A DNA stretch of 64,000 nt from Mycobacterium avium subsp. avium (GTDB taxonomy: Bacteria; Actinomycetota; Actinomycetes; Mycobacteriales; Mycobacteriaceae), in contig NZ_CP046507.1 of NCBI RefSeq assembly GCF_009741445.1, forward strand, positions 4,464,001 to 4,528,000, read 5' to 3'. Shown piece after piece: positions 47,986 through 57,127 of the stretch (the stretch's first letter is position 1; the number at the start of each line of letters is the position of its first letter). The position numbers were made by a program, and so were the translations under genes. The notes beneath the pieces were generated by a model. That model was not told the origin of the DNA. It ran no database searches and worked only from the letters and a program-made list of their open reading frames with translations.

Positions 47986-50874
47986 GTGACAACGCAGATG
48001 CTCATCAGACTGGTCGTGGGCATGGGCATGACGCTGATCGTGGCCGCGCTCGCCGCACGCCGGGTGCTGTGGCTGTTCAAGCTGATCACGTCCGGCAAGC
48101 CGGCCCCGGGGCACACCGACGACCCCGGCAAGCGGGTCTGGGCGGAGGTCTCCGAGGTCTTCGGGCAGCGCCGCCTGCTCAAGTGGTCGATCCCCGGCCT
48201 GGCCCACTTCTTCACCATGTGGGGCTTTTTCATCCTGTTGACGGTCTACATCGAGGCCTACGGCCTGCTGTTCCAGGACAACTTCCACATCCCGATCATC
48301 GGGCGCTGGGACGCGCTGGGCTTTTTGCAGGACTTCTTCGCCACCGCCGTGTTCCTGGGCATCGCCACCTTCACCGTCATCCGGTTGATGCGCAGCCCGC
48401 GTGAGATCGGCCGCTCGTCACGGTTCTACGGCTCGCACACCGGCGGCGCCTGGCTGGTGCTGTTCATGATCTTCAACGTCATCTGGACCTATGTCCTGGT
48501 GCGCGGTTCGGCGGTGAACAACGGCACGCTGCCCTACGGCAAGGGCGCGTTCTTGTCCCAGCTGTTCGGCGCCATCCTGCGGCCGCTGGGCCAGCCCGCC
48601 AACGAGTACATCGAGACCGCGGCCCTGCTGGCGCACATCGCGGTGATGCTGGCGTTCCTGATCATCGTGCTGCACTCCAAGCACATGCACATCTTCACGG
48701 CGCCGATCAACGTCATCTTCAAGCGGCTGCCCAACGGGCTGGGCCCGCTGCTGCCGATCGAATACGACGGCAAGCCCATCGACTTCGAAAACCCGCCGGA
48801 CGACGCTGTTTTCGGCCGCGGCAAGGTCGAGGACTTCAGCTGGAAGGCGATGCTGGACTTCGCCACGTGTACCGAGTGCGGCCGCTGCCAATCGCAGTGC
48901 CCGGCCTGGAACACCGGCAAGCCGCTCTCGCCCAAGCTGGTCATCATGGACCTGCGGGACCACTGGATGGCCAAGGCGCCCTACATCCTGGGCGACAAGC
49001 AGTCCCCGCTGGAGAGCACGCCCGAGGGCGGGGTCGGCGAGGAGCTGTCCGGTGAGAAGCACGCCGAGGCGCACCACGTGCCCGAGTCGGGCTTCGGCCG
49101 GGTGATGGGCTCGGGCCCGGAGCAGGCCACCCGCCCGCTGGTCGGCACCGAGGAGCAGGGCGGTGTCATCGACCCCGACGTGCTGTGGTCGTGCGTGACC
49201 TGCGGCGCCTGCGTCGAGCAGTGCCCGGTGGACATCGAGCACGTCGACCACATCGTCGACATGCGCCGCTACCAGGTGATGATGGAGTCGGAGTTCCCCT
49301 CGGAACTGTCGGTGCTGTTCAAGAACCTGGAGACCAAGGCCAACCCGTGGGGCCAGAACGCCAGCGACCGCACCAACTGGATCGACGAGGTCGACTTCGA
49401 CGTGCCGGTCTACGGCGAGGACGTCGACAGCTTCGACGGCTACGAATACCTGTTCTGGGTGGGCTGCGCCGGCGCCTACGACGACAAGGCCAAGAAGACC
49501 ACCAAGGCCGTCGCCGAGCTGCTGGCCGTCGCCGGGGTGAAGTACCTGGTGCTCGGCGCCGGCGAAACCTGCAACGGCGACTCGGCCCGCCGCTCGGGCA
49601 ACGAGTTCCTGTTCCAGCAGTTGGCCGCCCAGGCCGTCGAAACCTTGGACGGGGTGTTCGAGGGTGTGGAGACGGTCGACCGCAAGATCGTGGTGACCTG
49701 CCCGCACTGCTTCAACACGCTGGGCCGCGAATACCGCCAGCTGGGCGCCAACTACACGGTGTTGCACCACACCCAGCTGCTGAACCGGCTGATCCGGGAC
49801 AACAAGCTGGTGCCGGTGACCCCGGTGTCCCAGGACATCACCTACCACGACCCCTGCTACCTGGGCCGGCACAACAAGGTCTACGAGGCGCCGCGTGAGC
49901 TGATCGGCGCCGCGGGCGCGAACCTGACCGAGATGCCGCGGCACGCCGAGCGCAGCTTCTGCTGCGGCGCCGGCGGCGCCCGGATGTGGATGGAAGAGCA
50001 CATCGGCAAGCGGATCAACCACGAGCGTGTCGACGAGGCCCTGGCCACCGGCGCCGCGACCGTGGCGACCGCGTGCCCGTTCTGCCGGGTGATGGTCACC
50101 GACGGCGTCAACGACCGGCAGGAGGAGGCCGGCCGCTCCGGCGTCGAGGTGCTCGACGTCGCCCAGATCCTGCTGGGCTCGCTCGAGTACGACAAGGCGA
50201 CGCTGCCCGAAAAGGGCACGGCCGCCAAGGAAGCCGAGAAGCAGGCGGCCCAGGCGCCCAAGGCCACGGCCACCGTCGAGGCGCCGGCCAAGGAGACGAC
50301 GAAGGAGCCCGCCGAGGCGGCACCCAAGGCGGAGGCGGCACCGGCCGCGCCGGCCGCGCCGGTCAAGGGGTTGGGCATCGCCGGCGGCGCGAAGCGGCCC
50401 GGCGCCAAGAAGTCCGCGCCGGCCGCCGAGGCCAAGACCGAGGCTCCGGCGGAGGCCAAGACGGAGGCCCCGGCGGCGCCCGCCAAGGGGCTGGGCATCG
50501 CCGCGGGCGCCAAGCGGCCCGGCGCCAAGAAGTCCGCCCCGGCCGCCCAAGCACCCAAGACCGAAGCGCCCAAGACCGAAGCCAAGACCGAGGCAGCCGG
50601 TGAGGCCAAGACGGGGGCTCCGCCGGCGCCGGCCGCACCGGTGAAGGGGCTGGGCATCGCCGCGGGCGCCAAGCGGCCCGGTGCGAAGAAGGCGGCACCC
50701 AAGGCCGAGGCACCCAAGGCGGAAGCGCCCAAGGCGGAAGCTCCCAAGGCCGAAGCCGAACCGGCCCCGAAAGCGGAGCCGGCAAAGCAGACCAATGGCG
50801 ACGACGCACCGTCGCAGCCACCGGTCAAGGGACTGGGCATCGCCCGCGGGGCGCGTCCACCGGGCAAGCGCTGA
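47986..50874 (+). CDS. Fe-S oxidoreductase, heterodisulfide-reductase-like (Rv0338c-like)
   Basis: Protein of 962 residues. N-terminal membrane part with five or six helices and histidines for heme (LLAHIAVMLAFLIIVLHSKHMHI; NarI-like), a dicluster ferredoxin domain (CTECGRCQSQCPAW and CVTCGACVEQCPVDIEHVD), then two CCG domains (VGCAGAYDDKAKKT, CNGDSARRSGNEF, VTCPHCFNTLGREY; HDPCYLGRHNKVYE, SFCCGAGGARMW, ACPFCRVM) resembling HdrB/GlpC. It passes electrons between a membrane donor and an unknown partner, and is reported essential in M. tuberculosis (from memory). From about residue 745 it has an Ala/Lys/Glu/Pro-rich tail with four KGLGIA motifs. GTG 47986 has GGGGAG 8 bp upstream. Confidence 0.88.
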   Translation: MTTQMLIRLVVGMGMTLIVAALAARRVLWLFKLITSGKPAPGHTDDPGKRVWAEVSEVFGQRRLLKWSIPGLAHFFTMWGFFILLTVYIEAYGLLFQDNFHIPIIGRWDALGFLQDFFATAVFLGIATFTVIRLMRSPREIGRSSRFYGSHTGGAWLVLFMIFNVIWTYVLVRGSAVNNGTLPYGKGAFLSQLFGAILRPLGQPANEYIETAALLAHIAVMLAFLIIVLHSKHMHIFTAPINVIFKRLPNGLGPLLPIEYDGKPIDFENPPDDAVFGRGKVEDFSWKAMLDFATCTECGRCQSQCPAWNTGKPLSPKLVIMDLRDHWMAKAPYILGDKQSPLESTPEGGVGEELSGEKHAEAHHVPESGFGRVMGSGPEQATRPLVGTEEQGGVIDPDVLWSCVTCGACVEQCPVDIEHVDHIVDMRRYQVMMESEFPSELSVLFKNLETKANPWGQNASDRTNWIDEVDFDVPVYGEDVDSFDGYEYLFWVGCAGAYDDKAKKTTKAVAELLAVAGVKYLVLGAGETCNGDSARRSGNEFLFQQLAAQAVETLDGVFEGVETVDRKIVVTCPHCFNTLGREYRQLGANYTVLHHTQLLNRLIRDNKLVPVTPVSQDITYHDPCYLGRHNKVYEAPRELIGAAGANLTEMPRHAERSFCCGAGGARMWMEEHIGKRINHERVDEALATGAATVATACPFCRVMVTDGVNDRQEEAGRSGVEVLDVAQILLGSLEYDKATLPEKGTAAKEAEKQAAQAPKATATVEAPAKETTKEPAEAAPKAEAAPAAPAAPVKGLGIAGGAKRPGAKKSAPAAEAKTEAPAEAKTEAPAAPAKGLGIAAGAKRPGAKKSAPAAQAPKTEAPKTEAKTEAAGEAKTGAPPAPAAPVKGLGIAAGAKRPGAKKAAPKAEAPKAEAPKAEAPKAEAEPAPKAEPAKQTNGDDAPSQPPVKGLGIARGARPPGKR
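50362..50871 (+). repeat. Four imperfect repeats encoding KGLGIAxGAKRPGAKK
   Basis: In-frame repeats at about 50362, 50483, 50641 and 50824, each encoding (P)(V/A)KGLGIAxGAKRPGAKK; the last is KGLGIARGARPPGKR at the very C-terminus. Spacers of 24-45 residues are Ala/Lys/Glu/Thr-rich. The spacing differs between copies, so the motif rather than the spacer is conserved. Confidence 0.85.
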
Positions 50875-50906
50875 GCTGGCAATTTCAGGCTTGACAGCAA
50901 ATTTCA

Positions 50907-52199
50907 GTGGACAGTGATGGCACCATTGGTGGTGTGACAACCCACCAGCTGCCTGTGCACTCGTCCGCGCACCATCGCCAGCAGCGTACTTTCGCCCAGT
51001 CGTCCAAGCTCCAGGACGTCCTGTACGAGATCCGCGGCCCGGTACATCAGCACGCGGCGCGGCTGGAGGCCGAGGGACACCGCATCCTCAAGCTCAACAT
51101 CGGCAACCCGGCGCCGTTCGGCTTCGAGGCGCCCGACGTCATCATGCGCGACATGATCCAGGCCCTGCCGTACGCCCAGGGCTACTCCGACTCGCAGGGC
51201 ATCCTGCCCGCGCGCCGGGCGGTGGTCACCCGCTACGAGTTGGTCGACGGGTTCCCCCGCTTCGACGTCGACGATGTCTACCTGGGCAACGGCGTGTCCG
51301 AACTGATCACGATGACGCTGCAGGCGCTGCTCGACAACGGCGACGAGGTGCTTATCCCGTCGCCGGACTACCCGCTGTGGACGGCGTCGACCTCGCTGGC
51401 CGGCGGCACCCCCGTGCACTACCTGTGCGACGAGACGCAGGGCTGGCAGCCCGACATCGCCGATCTGGAATCCAAGATCACCGAGCGCACCAAGGCGCTG
51501 GTGGTGATCAACCCGAACAACCCGACCGGCGCGGTGTACAGCGGCGAAATCCTGAGCCAGATGGTCGATCTGGCGCGCAAGCACGAGCTGCTGCTGCTGG
51601 CCGACGAGATCTACGACAAGATCCTCTACGACGACGCCAAGCACATCAACGTGGCGTCGCTGGCGCCGGACATGCTGTGCCTGACCTTCAACGGCCTGTC
51701 GAAGGCGTACCGGGTGGCCGGCTACCGGGCCGGCTGGCTGGCGATCACCGGACCCAAGGACCACGCCGGCAGCTTCATCGAGGGCATCAACCTGCTGGCC
51801 AACATGCGGCTGTGCCCGAACGTCCCGGCGCAGCATGCGATCCAGGTGGCCCTGGGCGGCCACCAGAGCATCGAGGACCTGGTGCTGCCGGGCGGGCGGC
51901 TGCTCGAGCAGCGCGACGTGGCGTGGAGCAAGCTCAACGAGATCCCCGGGGTGTCCTGCGTTAAACCCGCCGGCGCCCTGTACGCGTTTCCCCGGCTGGA
52001 CCCCGAGGTCTACGACATCACCGACGACGAGCAGCTGGTGCTCGACCTGCTGCTGCAGGAGAAGATCCTGGTCACCCAGGGCACCGGCTTCAACTGGCCG
52101 GCGCCGGATCACCTGCGCATCGTGACGCTGCCGTGGGCGCGGGACCTGGCCGCCGCGATCGAGCGGCTGGGCAACTTCCTGGTCGGCTATCGACAGTAA
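50907..52199 (+). CDS. aspC: Alanine/aspartate aminotransferase (AspC, Rv0337c-like)
   Basis: Class I PLP aminotransferase of 430 residues. PLP lysine in FNGLSKAYRVAGYRAGW; other sites: GNGVSELITMTLQALL, SPDYPLWTAS, NPNNPTGAVYS, LADEIYDKILYDD. GTG 50907 gives the N-terminus MDSDGTIGGVTTHQLP, like the M. tuberculosis protein as I remember it; GTG 50934 is an alternative. It follows the Fe-S protein gene by 32 bp, so the two are probably co-transcribed as in M. tuberculosis. Confidence 0.93.
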   Translation: MDSDGTIGGVTTHQLPVHSSAHHRQQRTFAQSSKLQDVLYEIRGPVHQHAARLEAEGHRILKLNIGNPAPFGFEAPDVIMRDMIQALPYAQGYSDSQGILPARRAVVTRYELVDGFPRFDVDDVYLGNGVSELITMTLQALLDNGDEVLIPSPDYPLWTASTSLAGGTPVHYLCDETQGWQPDIADLESKITERTKALVVINPNNPTGAVYSGEILSQMVDLARKHELLLLADEIYDKILYDDAKHINVASLAPDMLCLTFNGLSKAYRVAGYRAGWLAITGPKDHAGSFIEGINLLANMRLCPNVPAQHAIQVALGGHQSIEDLVLPGGRLLEQRDVAWSKLNEIPGVSCVKPAGALYAFPRLDPEVYDITDDEQLVLDLLLQEKILVTQGTGFNWPAPDHLRIVTLPWARDLAAAIERLGNFLVGYRQ

Positions 52200-52231
52200 G
52201 CACCCAGCCGGGCGCCTCTACGGTGGAGCGC

Positions 52232-53497
52232 GTGACGCACTCCCACTCCCACGGCCTGCCGTCGGGCCCGGCCCCCGTCGATCGGTTGCCCGCCCGCATC
52301 GTCGTCGGGCTGCTGATCGCGATCGGCGTGGCGGTCGCCGTCGGCGCGATCGTGCTGTGGCCCAGCCGGCAGCACGTCGACATCCCGATGCCGCTGCAGA
52401 ACGCGGCCGGCGGCGCGGTGAGCACGCAGGCCGGGCACGTGCTGTCCAGCGGGTTGGGCGACTGCGGCAGCCCGTCGGTCAGTCAGGTGCTCACCGGCCC
52501 GCCGCAGCCGGCGCTGCCGGGTGCCGGGCGCTGCGTGCTGACCCAGGTGGCGATCGATTCCGGGCCCAACGCCGGCGCCGCCACGCTGCTGGAGTCCTCC
52601 CCGGGGCCCGGCCAACCGAAATTCGCGGTGGGCGACCGCATCCGGATCGTCCGGCAGGTCGACGACCAGGGCGCTACCAGCTACGCCTTCTACGACTTCG
52701 AACGGGGTTGGGCGCTGGTCGGTTTGGCGGTCGCGTTCGCGGTGGTGATCGTCGCGGTGGCGCGCTGGCGCGGACTGCTGGCGCTGGTGGGCATCCTGGT
52801 CGCCTTCGTGGTGCTGGTGACGTTCCTGCTGCCGGCGCTGCGCGACGGCGCGCCCGCGGTTCCGGTGGCGCTGGTGGCGGCGGCGGCGATCCTCTACGCG
52901 GTCATCTACCTGGCTCACGGCGTCAGCCTGCGCACCAGCGCCGCGCTGCTGGGCACCCTGTCGTCGTTGCTGCTGGCCGCCGGATTATCTTGGGCGGCAA
53001 TACAATTGGCGCATCTCACCGGGCTCTCGGATGAACAGAACAGCACGGTCAGCGCGTACCTCGGTAGCGTGTCCATCGGCGGGCTGCTGCTGGCCGGTTT
53101 CATCATCGGCTCGCTGGGTGTGCTCAACGACGTGACGGTGACCCAGTCGTCGACGGTGTTCGAGCTGGCCCGCCTGGGCGGCTCGCGGCGGGCGATCTTC
53201 ACCGGCGCCCTGCGGGTGGGCCGCGATCACATCGCCAGCACCGTCTACACGCTGGTGCTGGCCTATGCCGGCAGTTCGCTGCCGCTGCTGCTGCTGTTCA
53301 GCGTCGCCAACCGCTCGCTGACCGACGTGCTGACCGGCGAGAGCGTGGCCATCGAGATCGCCCGCTCGGCGGTCGGCGGCATGGCGCTGGCCCTGTCGGT
53401 GCCGTTGACCACGGCGATCGCCGCGGTGCTGGCCAGACCCAGCGGCGGTCGCAAGCGCGGCGAAGCCGGGCGCGGCGGGCCGCCGCCATCGGTCTAG
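52232..53497 (+). CDS. YibE/F-like multi-pass membrane protein
   Basis: Protein of 421 residues from GTG 52232 (MTHSHSHGLPSG), a His-rich N-terminus followed by a first helix (RIVVGLLIAIGVAVAVGAIVLW), an extracytoplasmic beta-like domain (residues 50-160), then seven or so helices with LHEL-free YibE/F features (YAVIYLAHGVSLRTSAALLGT, LAGFIIGSLGVLNDVTVTQSS, GRDHIASTVYTLVLAYAGSSLP). Function unknown; YibE/F proteins are suggested transporters. Its 3' end is part of a 55-bp tandem duplication. Confidence 0.8.
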   Translation: MTHSHSHGLPSGPAPVDRLPARIVVGLLIAIGVAVAVGAIVLWPSRQHVDIPMPLQNAAGGAVSTQAGHVLSSGLGDCGSPSVSQVLTGPPQPALPGAGRCVLTQVAIDSGPNAGAATLLESSPGPGQPKFAVGDRIRIVRQVDDQGATSYAFYDFERGWALVGLAVAFAVVIVAVARWRGLLALVGILVAFVVLVTFLLPALRDGAPAVPVALVAAAAILYAVIYLAHGVSLRTSAALLGTLSSLLLAAGLSWAAIQLAHLTGLSDEQNSTVSAYLGSVSIGGLLLAGFIIGSLGVLNDVTVTQSSTVFELARLGGSRRAIFTGALRVGRDHIASTVYTLVLAYAGSSLPLLLLFSVANRSLTDVLTGESVAIEIARSAVGGMALALSVPLTTAIAAVLARPSGGRKRGEAGRGGPPPSV

Positions 53498-53550
53498 CGG
53501 CGGTCGCAAGCGCGGCGAAGCCGGGCGCGGCGGGCCGCCGCCATCGGTCT
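53441..53550. repeat. Perfect 55-bp tandem duplication at the junction of convergent genes
   Basis: Copy 1 at 53441-53495 is the 3' end of the YibE/F gene; copy 2 at 53496-53550 is identical and untranslated, ending at the rmlA stop. Each copy is followed by the palindrome CTAG, which is a stop on both strands. Before duplication the two genes would have shared one CTAG. Confidence 0.92.
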
Positions 53551-54424
53551 AGTGAAAACGGCTGCGCTCCAACAGGTCCAGCAGATAGCCGCCGTAGCCC
53601 GACTTGAGCAGGCTCTGGGCGCGCTCGGACAGCTGCTCATCGGTGATCCAGCCCTGCTGCCACGCCACCTCTTCGGGCACACTGACTTTGAGTCCCTGGC
53701 GGCGCTCCAGCGTGCGCACGAAGTCGCTGGCGTCCAGCAGCGAATCGAAAGTGCCGGTGTCCAGCCAGGCCGTGCCGCGGGCCATCACCTCGACCGAGAG
53801 CCGGCCGCGGCTGAGATAGATCTGGTTGACCTCGGTGATCTCGTACTCGCCGCGCTCGGATTTCTTCAGACCCTTGGCGATTTCGATCACGTCGTTGTCG
53901 TAGAAATACAAACCCGGCACCGCGTAATTGGATTTCGGCGTCTTGGGTTTCTCCTCCAGCGACAGCGCCATGCCGTCGTCGCTGAACTCCACCACCCCGT
54001 ACGCCGACGGGTTGGCCACCCAGTACGCGAAAACCGCTCCGCCGGTTATGGTTTGGAAGCGCCTCAGGCTGGTGCCCAGCCCGGGGCCGTAGAAGATGTT
54101 GTCTCCCAACACCAATGCTACCGAGTCGTTGCCGATGTGGTCGGCGCCCAGGACGAACGCCTGGGCCAGGCCGTCGGGCCGCTCCTGCGTCACGTAGGTG
54201 ATGTTGATGCCGAATTGCGAGCCGTCACCCAGCAGCCGGACGAATCCGGCCGCGTCGTGCGGGGTGGTGATCACCAGGATGTCGCGGATGCCGGCCATCA
54301 TCAGGGTGGACAGCGGGTAGTAGACCATCGGCTTGTCGTAGACCGGCAGCAACTGCTTGCTGATGCCGGTGGTGATCGGATGCAGGCGGGTGCCCGACCC
54401 GCCGGCCAAGATGATTCCGCGCAT
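53549..54424 (-). CDS. rmlA: Glucose-1-phosphate thymidylyltransferase
   Basis: Protein of 291 residues making dTDP-glucose, the first step of dTDP-rhamnose synthesis for the arabinogalactan linker. Signature GGSGTRLHPIT with the catalytic arginine and YDKPMVYYPLSTLM at the N-terminus, VLGDNIFYG, EKPKTPKSNYAV and GTAWLDTGTFDSLL. ATG 54424. Length is normal. Confidence 0.96.
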   Translation of the reverse strand: MRGIILAGGSGTRLHPITTGISKQLLPVYDKPMVYYPLSTLMMAGIRDILVITTPHDAAGFVRLLGDGSQFGINITYVTQERPDGLAQAFVLGADHIGNDSVALVLGDNIFYGPGLGTSLRRFQTITGGAVFAYWVANPSAYGVVEFSDDGMALSLEEKPKTPKSNYAVPGLYFYDNDVIEIAKGLKKSERGEYEITEVNQIYLSRGRLSVEVMARGTAWLDTGTFDSLLDASDFVRTLERRQGLKVSVPEEVAWQQGWITDEQLSERAQSLLKSGYGGYLLDLLERSRFH

Positions 54425-54451
54425 GGGTGGCTCCTACTGCCTTGATCGGCC

Positions 54452-54826
54452 CTAGTCGACGGCGTCGTCCTCGGTCAGTTCGGTGGCCGCCAGCGCCGAG
54501 GCCAGGCTGTCGTGCCGGAACACCGACGTGACCCGGTCGTGCACGACGCGGAACGCCGAGGCGGCCGTGCTGACGGCGCCCGGGTCGTCGGGGCTGGTGA
54601 CCTTCTGTTCGACGACCACGACACCATCGTGCACGTACATCCGGCCGAGTTCCGCGGTTCCCCGACGGGCGGCGGCCCAGTTGCGCAGCGCCTCATGGCC
54701 TTGTGCGGCTCCGTGCGCGTCGCCGATCTCGATGTCGTCGCTGGACAGGGCGATCAGGGTGTCCAGGTCCGACGCGTTGAGCGCGTCGTGCCAGGCCAGA
54801 ACGGTGGCGATCTCCGATGTGGTCAT
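54452..54826 (-). CDS. SnoaL/NTF2-like small protein (Rv0333-like)
   Basis: Protein of 124 residues from ATG 54826 (MTTSEIATVLAWHDALN). The pattern WHDALNASDLDTLIALSSDDIEIGD, then GHEALRNWAAAR, VVVEQKVTS and FRVVHDRVTSVFRHDSL, is that of an NTF2-like alpha+beta barrel (SnoaL/limonene-epoxide-hydrolase superfamily). Substrate unknown. Confidence 0.8.
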   Translation of the reverse strand: MTTSEIATVLAWHDALNASDLDTLIALSSDDIEIGDAHGAAQGHEALRNWAAARRGTAELGRMYVHDGVVVVEQKVTSPDDPGAVSTAASAFRVVHDRVTSVFRHDSLASALAATELTEDDAVD

Positions 54827-54855
54827 GGTGTGCAAGTTACCGTGTGGTCGCGCGG

Positions 54856-55611
54856 CTAGAGAGGCGTACGGTCCAACCAGCGCTGCCACACGGCGTCGTC
54901 GCCGAACAGTTCGGCGCCGGTGTCGGCCAGTGGGCGGCGGCGCAGGATCGCCAGCAGCAGATCGGTTGCGCCACCGCGCAGCGCGACGCTGCCCTTGCCG
55001 TGCTCGTGCGACCAGGCGATGCGGCCCTGCTCGACCGCGACGGTCCACTCGCCGGCATCGCCGAGGCCGGGATCGGTGGCGTGCAGATGCAGGGTGTCGG
55101 CGTTGTCGAGCGGCAGCGGCGCGCCCTGGCCGCCCGCCTGAACCGCGACCCGCTCCAGCCATTCGGTGATCGCATCGGCCGCCAGCTCGGGCCGCAGCGT
55201 GAACTCGCGGCCCAGGGCGATGGCCGCGTCGGCGCGATGTACGGCCGTCTCGTGCAGCCGGCGCCGGATCCACCAATTGGCCGGGCGCGGCCCGAGGAAC
55301 GTCCAGACCGGCGTTTGGACGCCGGTCAGCTCGACGGCGTCGACCAGCCGCTGCGCCCCGCCGTGCAGCCAGGAGATCGCGTCGGCGGGATCGGGCGGCG
55401 GCTTGCCGCCCTCGACCATCCGCGGGTCGAGGTAGCTGTCGAGCCTGTCGCGCACAATCTGCGCCGCCCAGCGGTCGCCCCGGCCGACGTGGCGGAACAG
55501 TTGCCGCAGGGTCCAGTCCGGGCAGGTGGGCACCGGCATCGACTCGTCGGCATCCCGGAAAAGCTCCGCGAACGCGCGGTTTTCGTCGAGGAACGCTCCG
55601 GCATAGTCCAC
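54856..55611 (-). CDS. Mycothiol-dependent maleylpyruvate-isomerase-like (DinB-fold) protein (Rv0332-like)
   Basis: Protein of 251 residues from GTG 55611. Helical N-domain with metal-binding histidines: CPDWTLRQLFRHVGRGDRWAA (first H) and RLHETAVHRADAAIALG (HxxxxHRxD), as in the TIGR03083/MDMPI family. A C-terminal domain (GATDLLLAILRRRPL) matches the SCP-like second domain. Possibly uses mycothiol; substrate unknown. Confidence 0.82.
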   Translation of the reverse strand: MDYAGAFLDENRAFAELFRDADESMPVPTCPDWTLRQLFRHVGRGDRWAAQIVRDRLDSYLDPRMVEGGKPPPDPADAISWLHGGAQRLVDAVELTGVQTPVWTFLGPRPANWWIRRRLHETAVHRADAAIALGREFTLRPELAADAITEWLERVAVQAGGQGAPLPLDNADTLHLHATDPGLGDAGEWTVAVEQGRIAWSHEHGKGSVALRGGATDLLLAILRRRPLADTGAELFGDDAVWQRWLDRTPL

Positions 55612-55638
55612 GCCGGTCAGGCTACGCTCCCGTTCGTC

Positions 55639-55698
55639 GCCGAGCGTCACGCCAGCGTGGCGCTCGCGGGCCGGCGTCGCGCTGGCGTGACGCTCGGC
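55639..55698 (-). terminator. Perfect 19-bp inverted repeat after udgA
   Basis: Arms 55639-55657 and 55680-55698 with a 22-nt GC-rich loop lie 8 bp after the udgA stop. There is no T-run. The inner core (GAGCGTCACGCCAGCG) looks like a dispersed mycobacterial palindrome; it may act in termination or RNA protection. Confidence 0.5.
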
Positions 55699-55706
55699 CG
55701 GCGCGC

Positions 55707-57032
55707 TCAGGGTCGCGGCGCGCCCAGGCGGTAGACCCGCCAGCCGGCCCGCTGCCAGCGGGTGACGTCCAGGCAGTTGCGGCCGTCGACGACGACGCGG
55801 GCCCGCACCCGGTCGGCCAGGTCGTCGGGGTCCATCTCGACGAACTGGCGCCACTCGGTGAGCACCAGCACCGCGTCCGCGCGCTCGCAGGCCTCCTCGA
55901 CCGAGACGGCGTAGTTCAGCGTGGGGAACAGCCGCTGCGCGTTGTCCAGGGCCTTCGGGTCGTACACGTTGACCGCGGCACCGTTGAGCTGCAGCTGGCC
56001 GGCGACATTGAGCGCCGGCGAGTCGCGCACGTCGTCGGATTCGGGCTTGAACGCCGCGCCGAGCACCGCGACGTTGGCGCCCAGCAGCGAGCCGCCGCAG
56101 GCCGCGCTGGCCAGTTCCACCATCCGGGTGCGGCGGCGCATGTTGATGCTGTCCACCTCGCGCAGGAACGTCAGCGCCTGATCGGCGCCCAGCTCGCCGG
56201 CGCGCGCCATGAACGCCCGGATGTCCTTGGGCAGGCAGCCCCCGCCGAAACCCAAACCGGCGTTGAGGAATTGGCGCCCGATCCGCGGGTCGTAGCCCAG
56301 CGCATCGGCCAGCAGGCTGACGTCGGCGCCGGCGGCCTCGCACACCTCGGAGATCGCGTTGATGAACGAAATCTTGGTCGCCAGAAAGGCATTGGCGGAT
56401 ACCTTGACCAACTCCGCGGTCTGCAGATCCGTCACCAGGAACGGCACCCCGGCGTCCAACAGCGGCCCGTACAGCTCTCGGACGGCGGCCTCGGCGCGCA
56501 GTGAATCCTGTTTGATGCCCAGCACAATCCGGTCCGGCCGCAGGGTGTCCTGCACGGCGTAGCCCTCGCGCAGAAACTCCGGGTTCCACGCGATTTCGAC
56601 GTCGACGCCGTGCGGCGCCAGGGCCGCCGCCCGCTGGTTCAGCTCGGCCGCGGTGCCCACCGGGACCGTCGATTTGCCGACCAGCACCGCCGACGTCGTC
56701 AACCGGGGCACCAATTCGTCGATGACGGCGTACACGTGGCGCAGATCGGCGCCGTATTCGCCCTTCTTCTGCGGGGTGCCCACACCCAGGAAGTGCACGT
56801 CGGCGAAGCTGGCCGCCATGTCGTAGTCGGTGGTGAAGCGCAGCCGGCCCGCGGACAGGTTCTCGTTCAACAGCTTTCGCAGGCCGGGCTCGTAGAAGGG
56901 GATGTCACCCCCGGCGAGCTTGGCCACCTTGCCGGGGTCGATGTCGACCCCGAGCACGTCGTGTCCCAGCTCCGCCATTCCCACCGCGTGGGTGGCGCCC
57001 AGGTAACCCGTGCCGAACACGGTGCATCGCAT
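55707..57032 (-). CDS. udgA: UDP-glucose 6-dehydrogenase
   Basis: Protein of 441 residues, NAD-dependent, oxidising UDP-glucose to UDP-glucuronate. N-terminal Rossmann GTGYLGATHAVGMAELGHDV, STVPVGT, EFLREGYAVQDTLRPDRIV, the catalytic cysteine in GFGGGCLPKDIRAF and the C-terminal NAD-domain VLGAAFKPESDDVRDSPAL. ATG 57032. Confidence 0.93.
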   Translation of the reverse strand: MRCTVFGTGYLGATHAVGMAELGHDVLGVDIDPGKVAKLAGGDIPFYEPGLRKLLNENLSAGRLRFTTDYDMAASFADVHFLGVGTPQKKGEYGADLRHVYAVIDELVPRLTTSAVLVGKSTVPVGTAAELNQRAAALAPHGVDVEIAWNPEFLREGYAVQDTLRPDRIVLGIKQDSLRAEAAVRELYGPLLDAGVPFLVTDLQTAELVKVSANAFLATKISFINAISEVCEAAGADVSLLADALGYDPRIGRQFLNAGLGFGGGCLPKDIRAFMARAGELGADQALTFLREVDSINMRRRTRMVELASAACGGSLLGANVAVLGAAFKPESDDVRDSPALNVAGQLQLNGAAVNVYDPKALDNAQRLFPTLNYAVSVEEACERADAVLVLTEWRQFVEMDPDDLADRVRARVVVDGRNCLDVTRWQRAGWRVYRLGAPRP

Positions 57033-57127
57033 ACAACCGGTGTAGGTGGCCCCGATGAGCTGATTGCATCGCTGGGCTAAGCGTCAGGCAAACGGCGGAT
57101 GACAGCTGGCCGATGGCGCCGACACTG

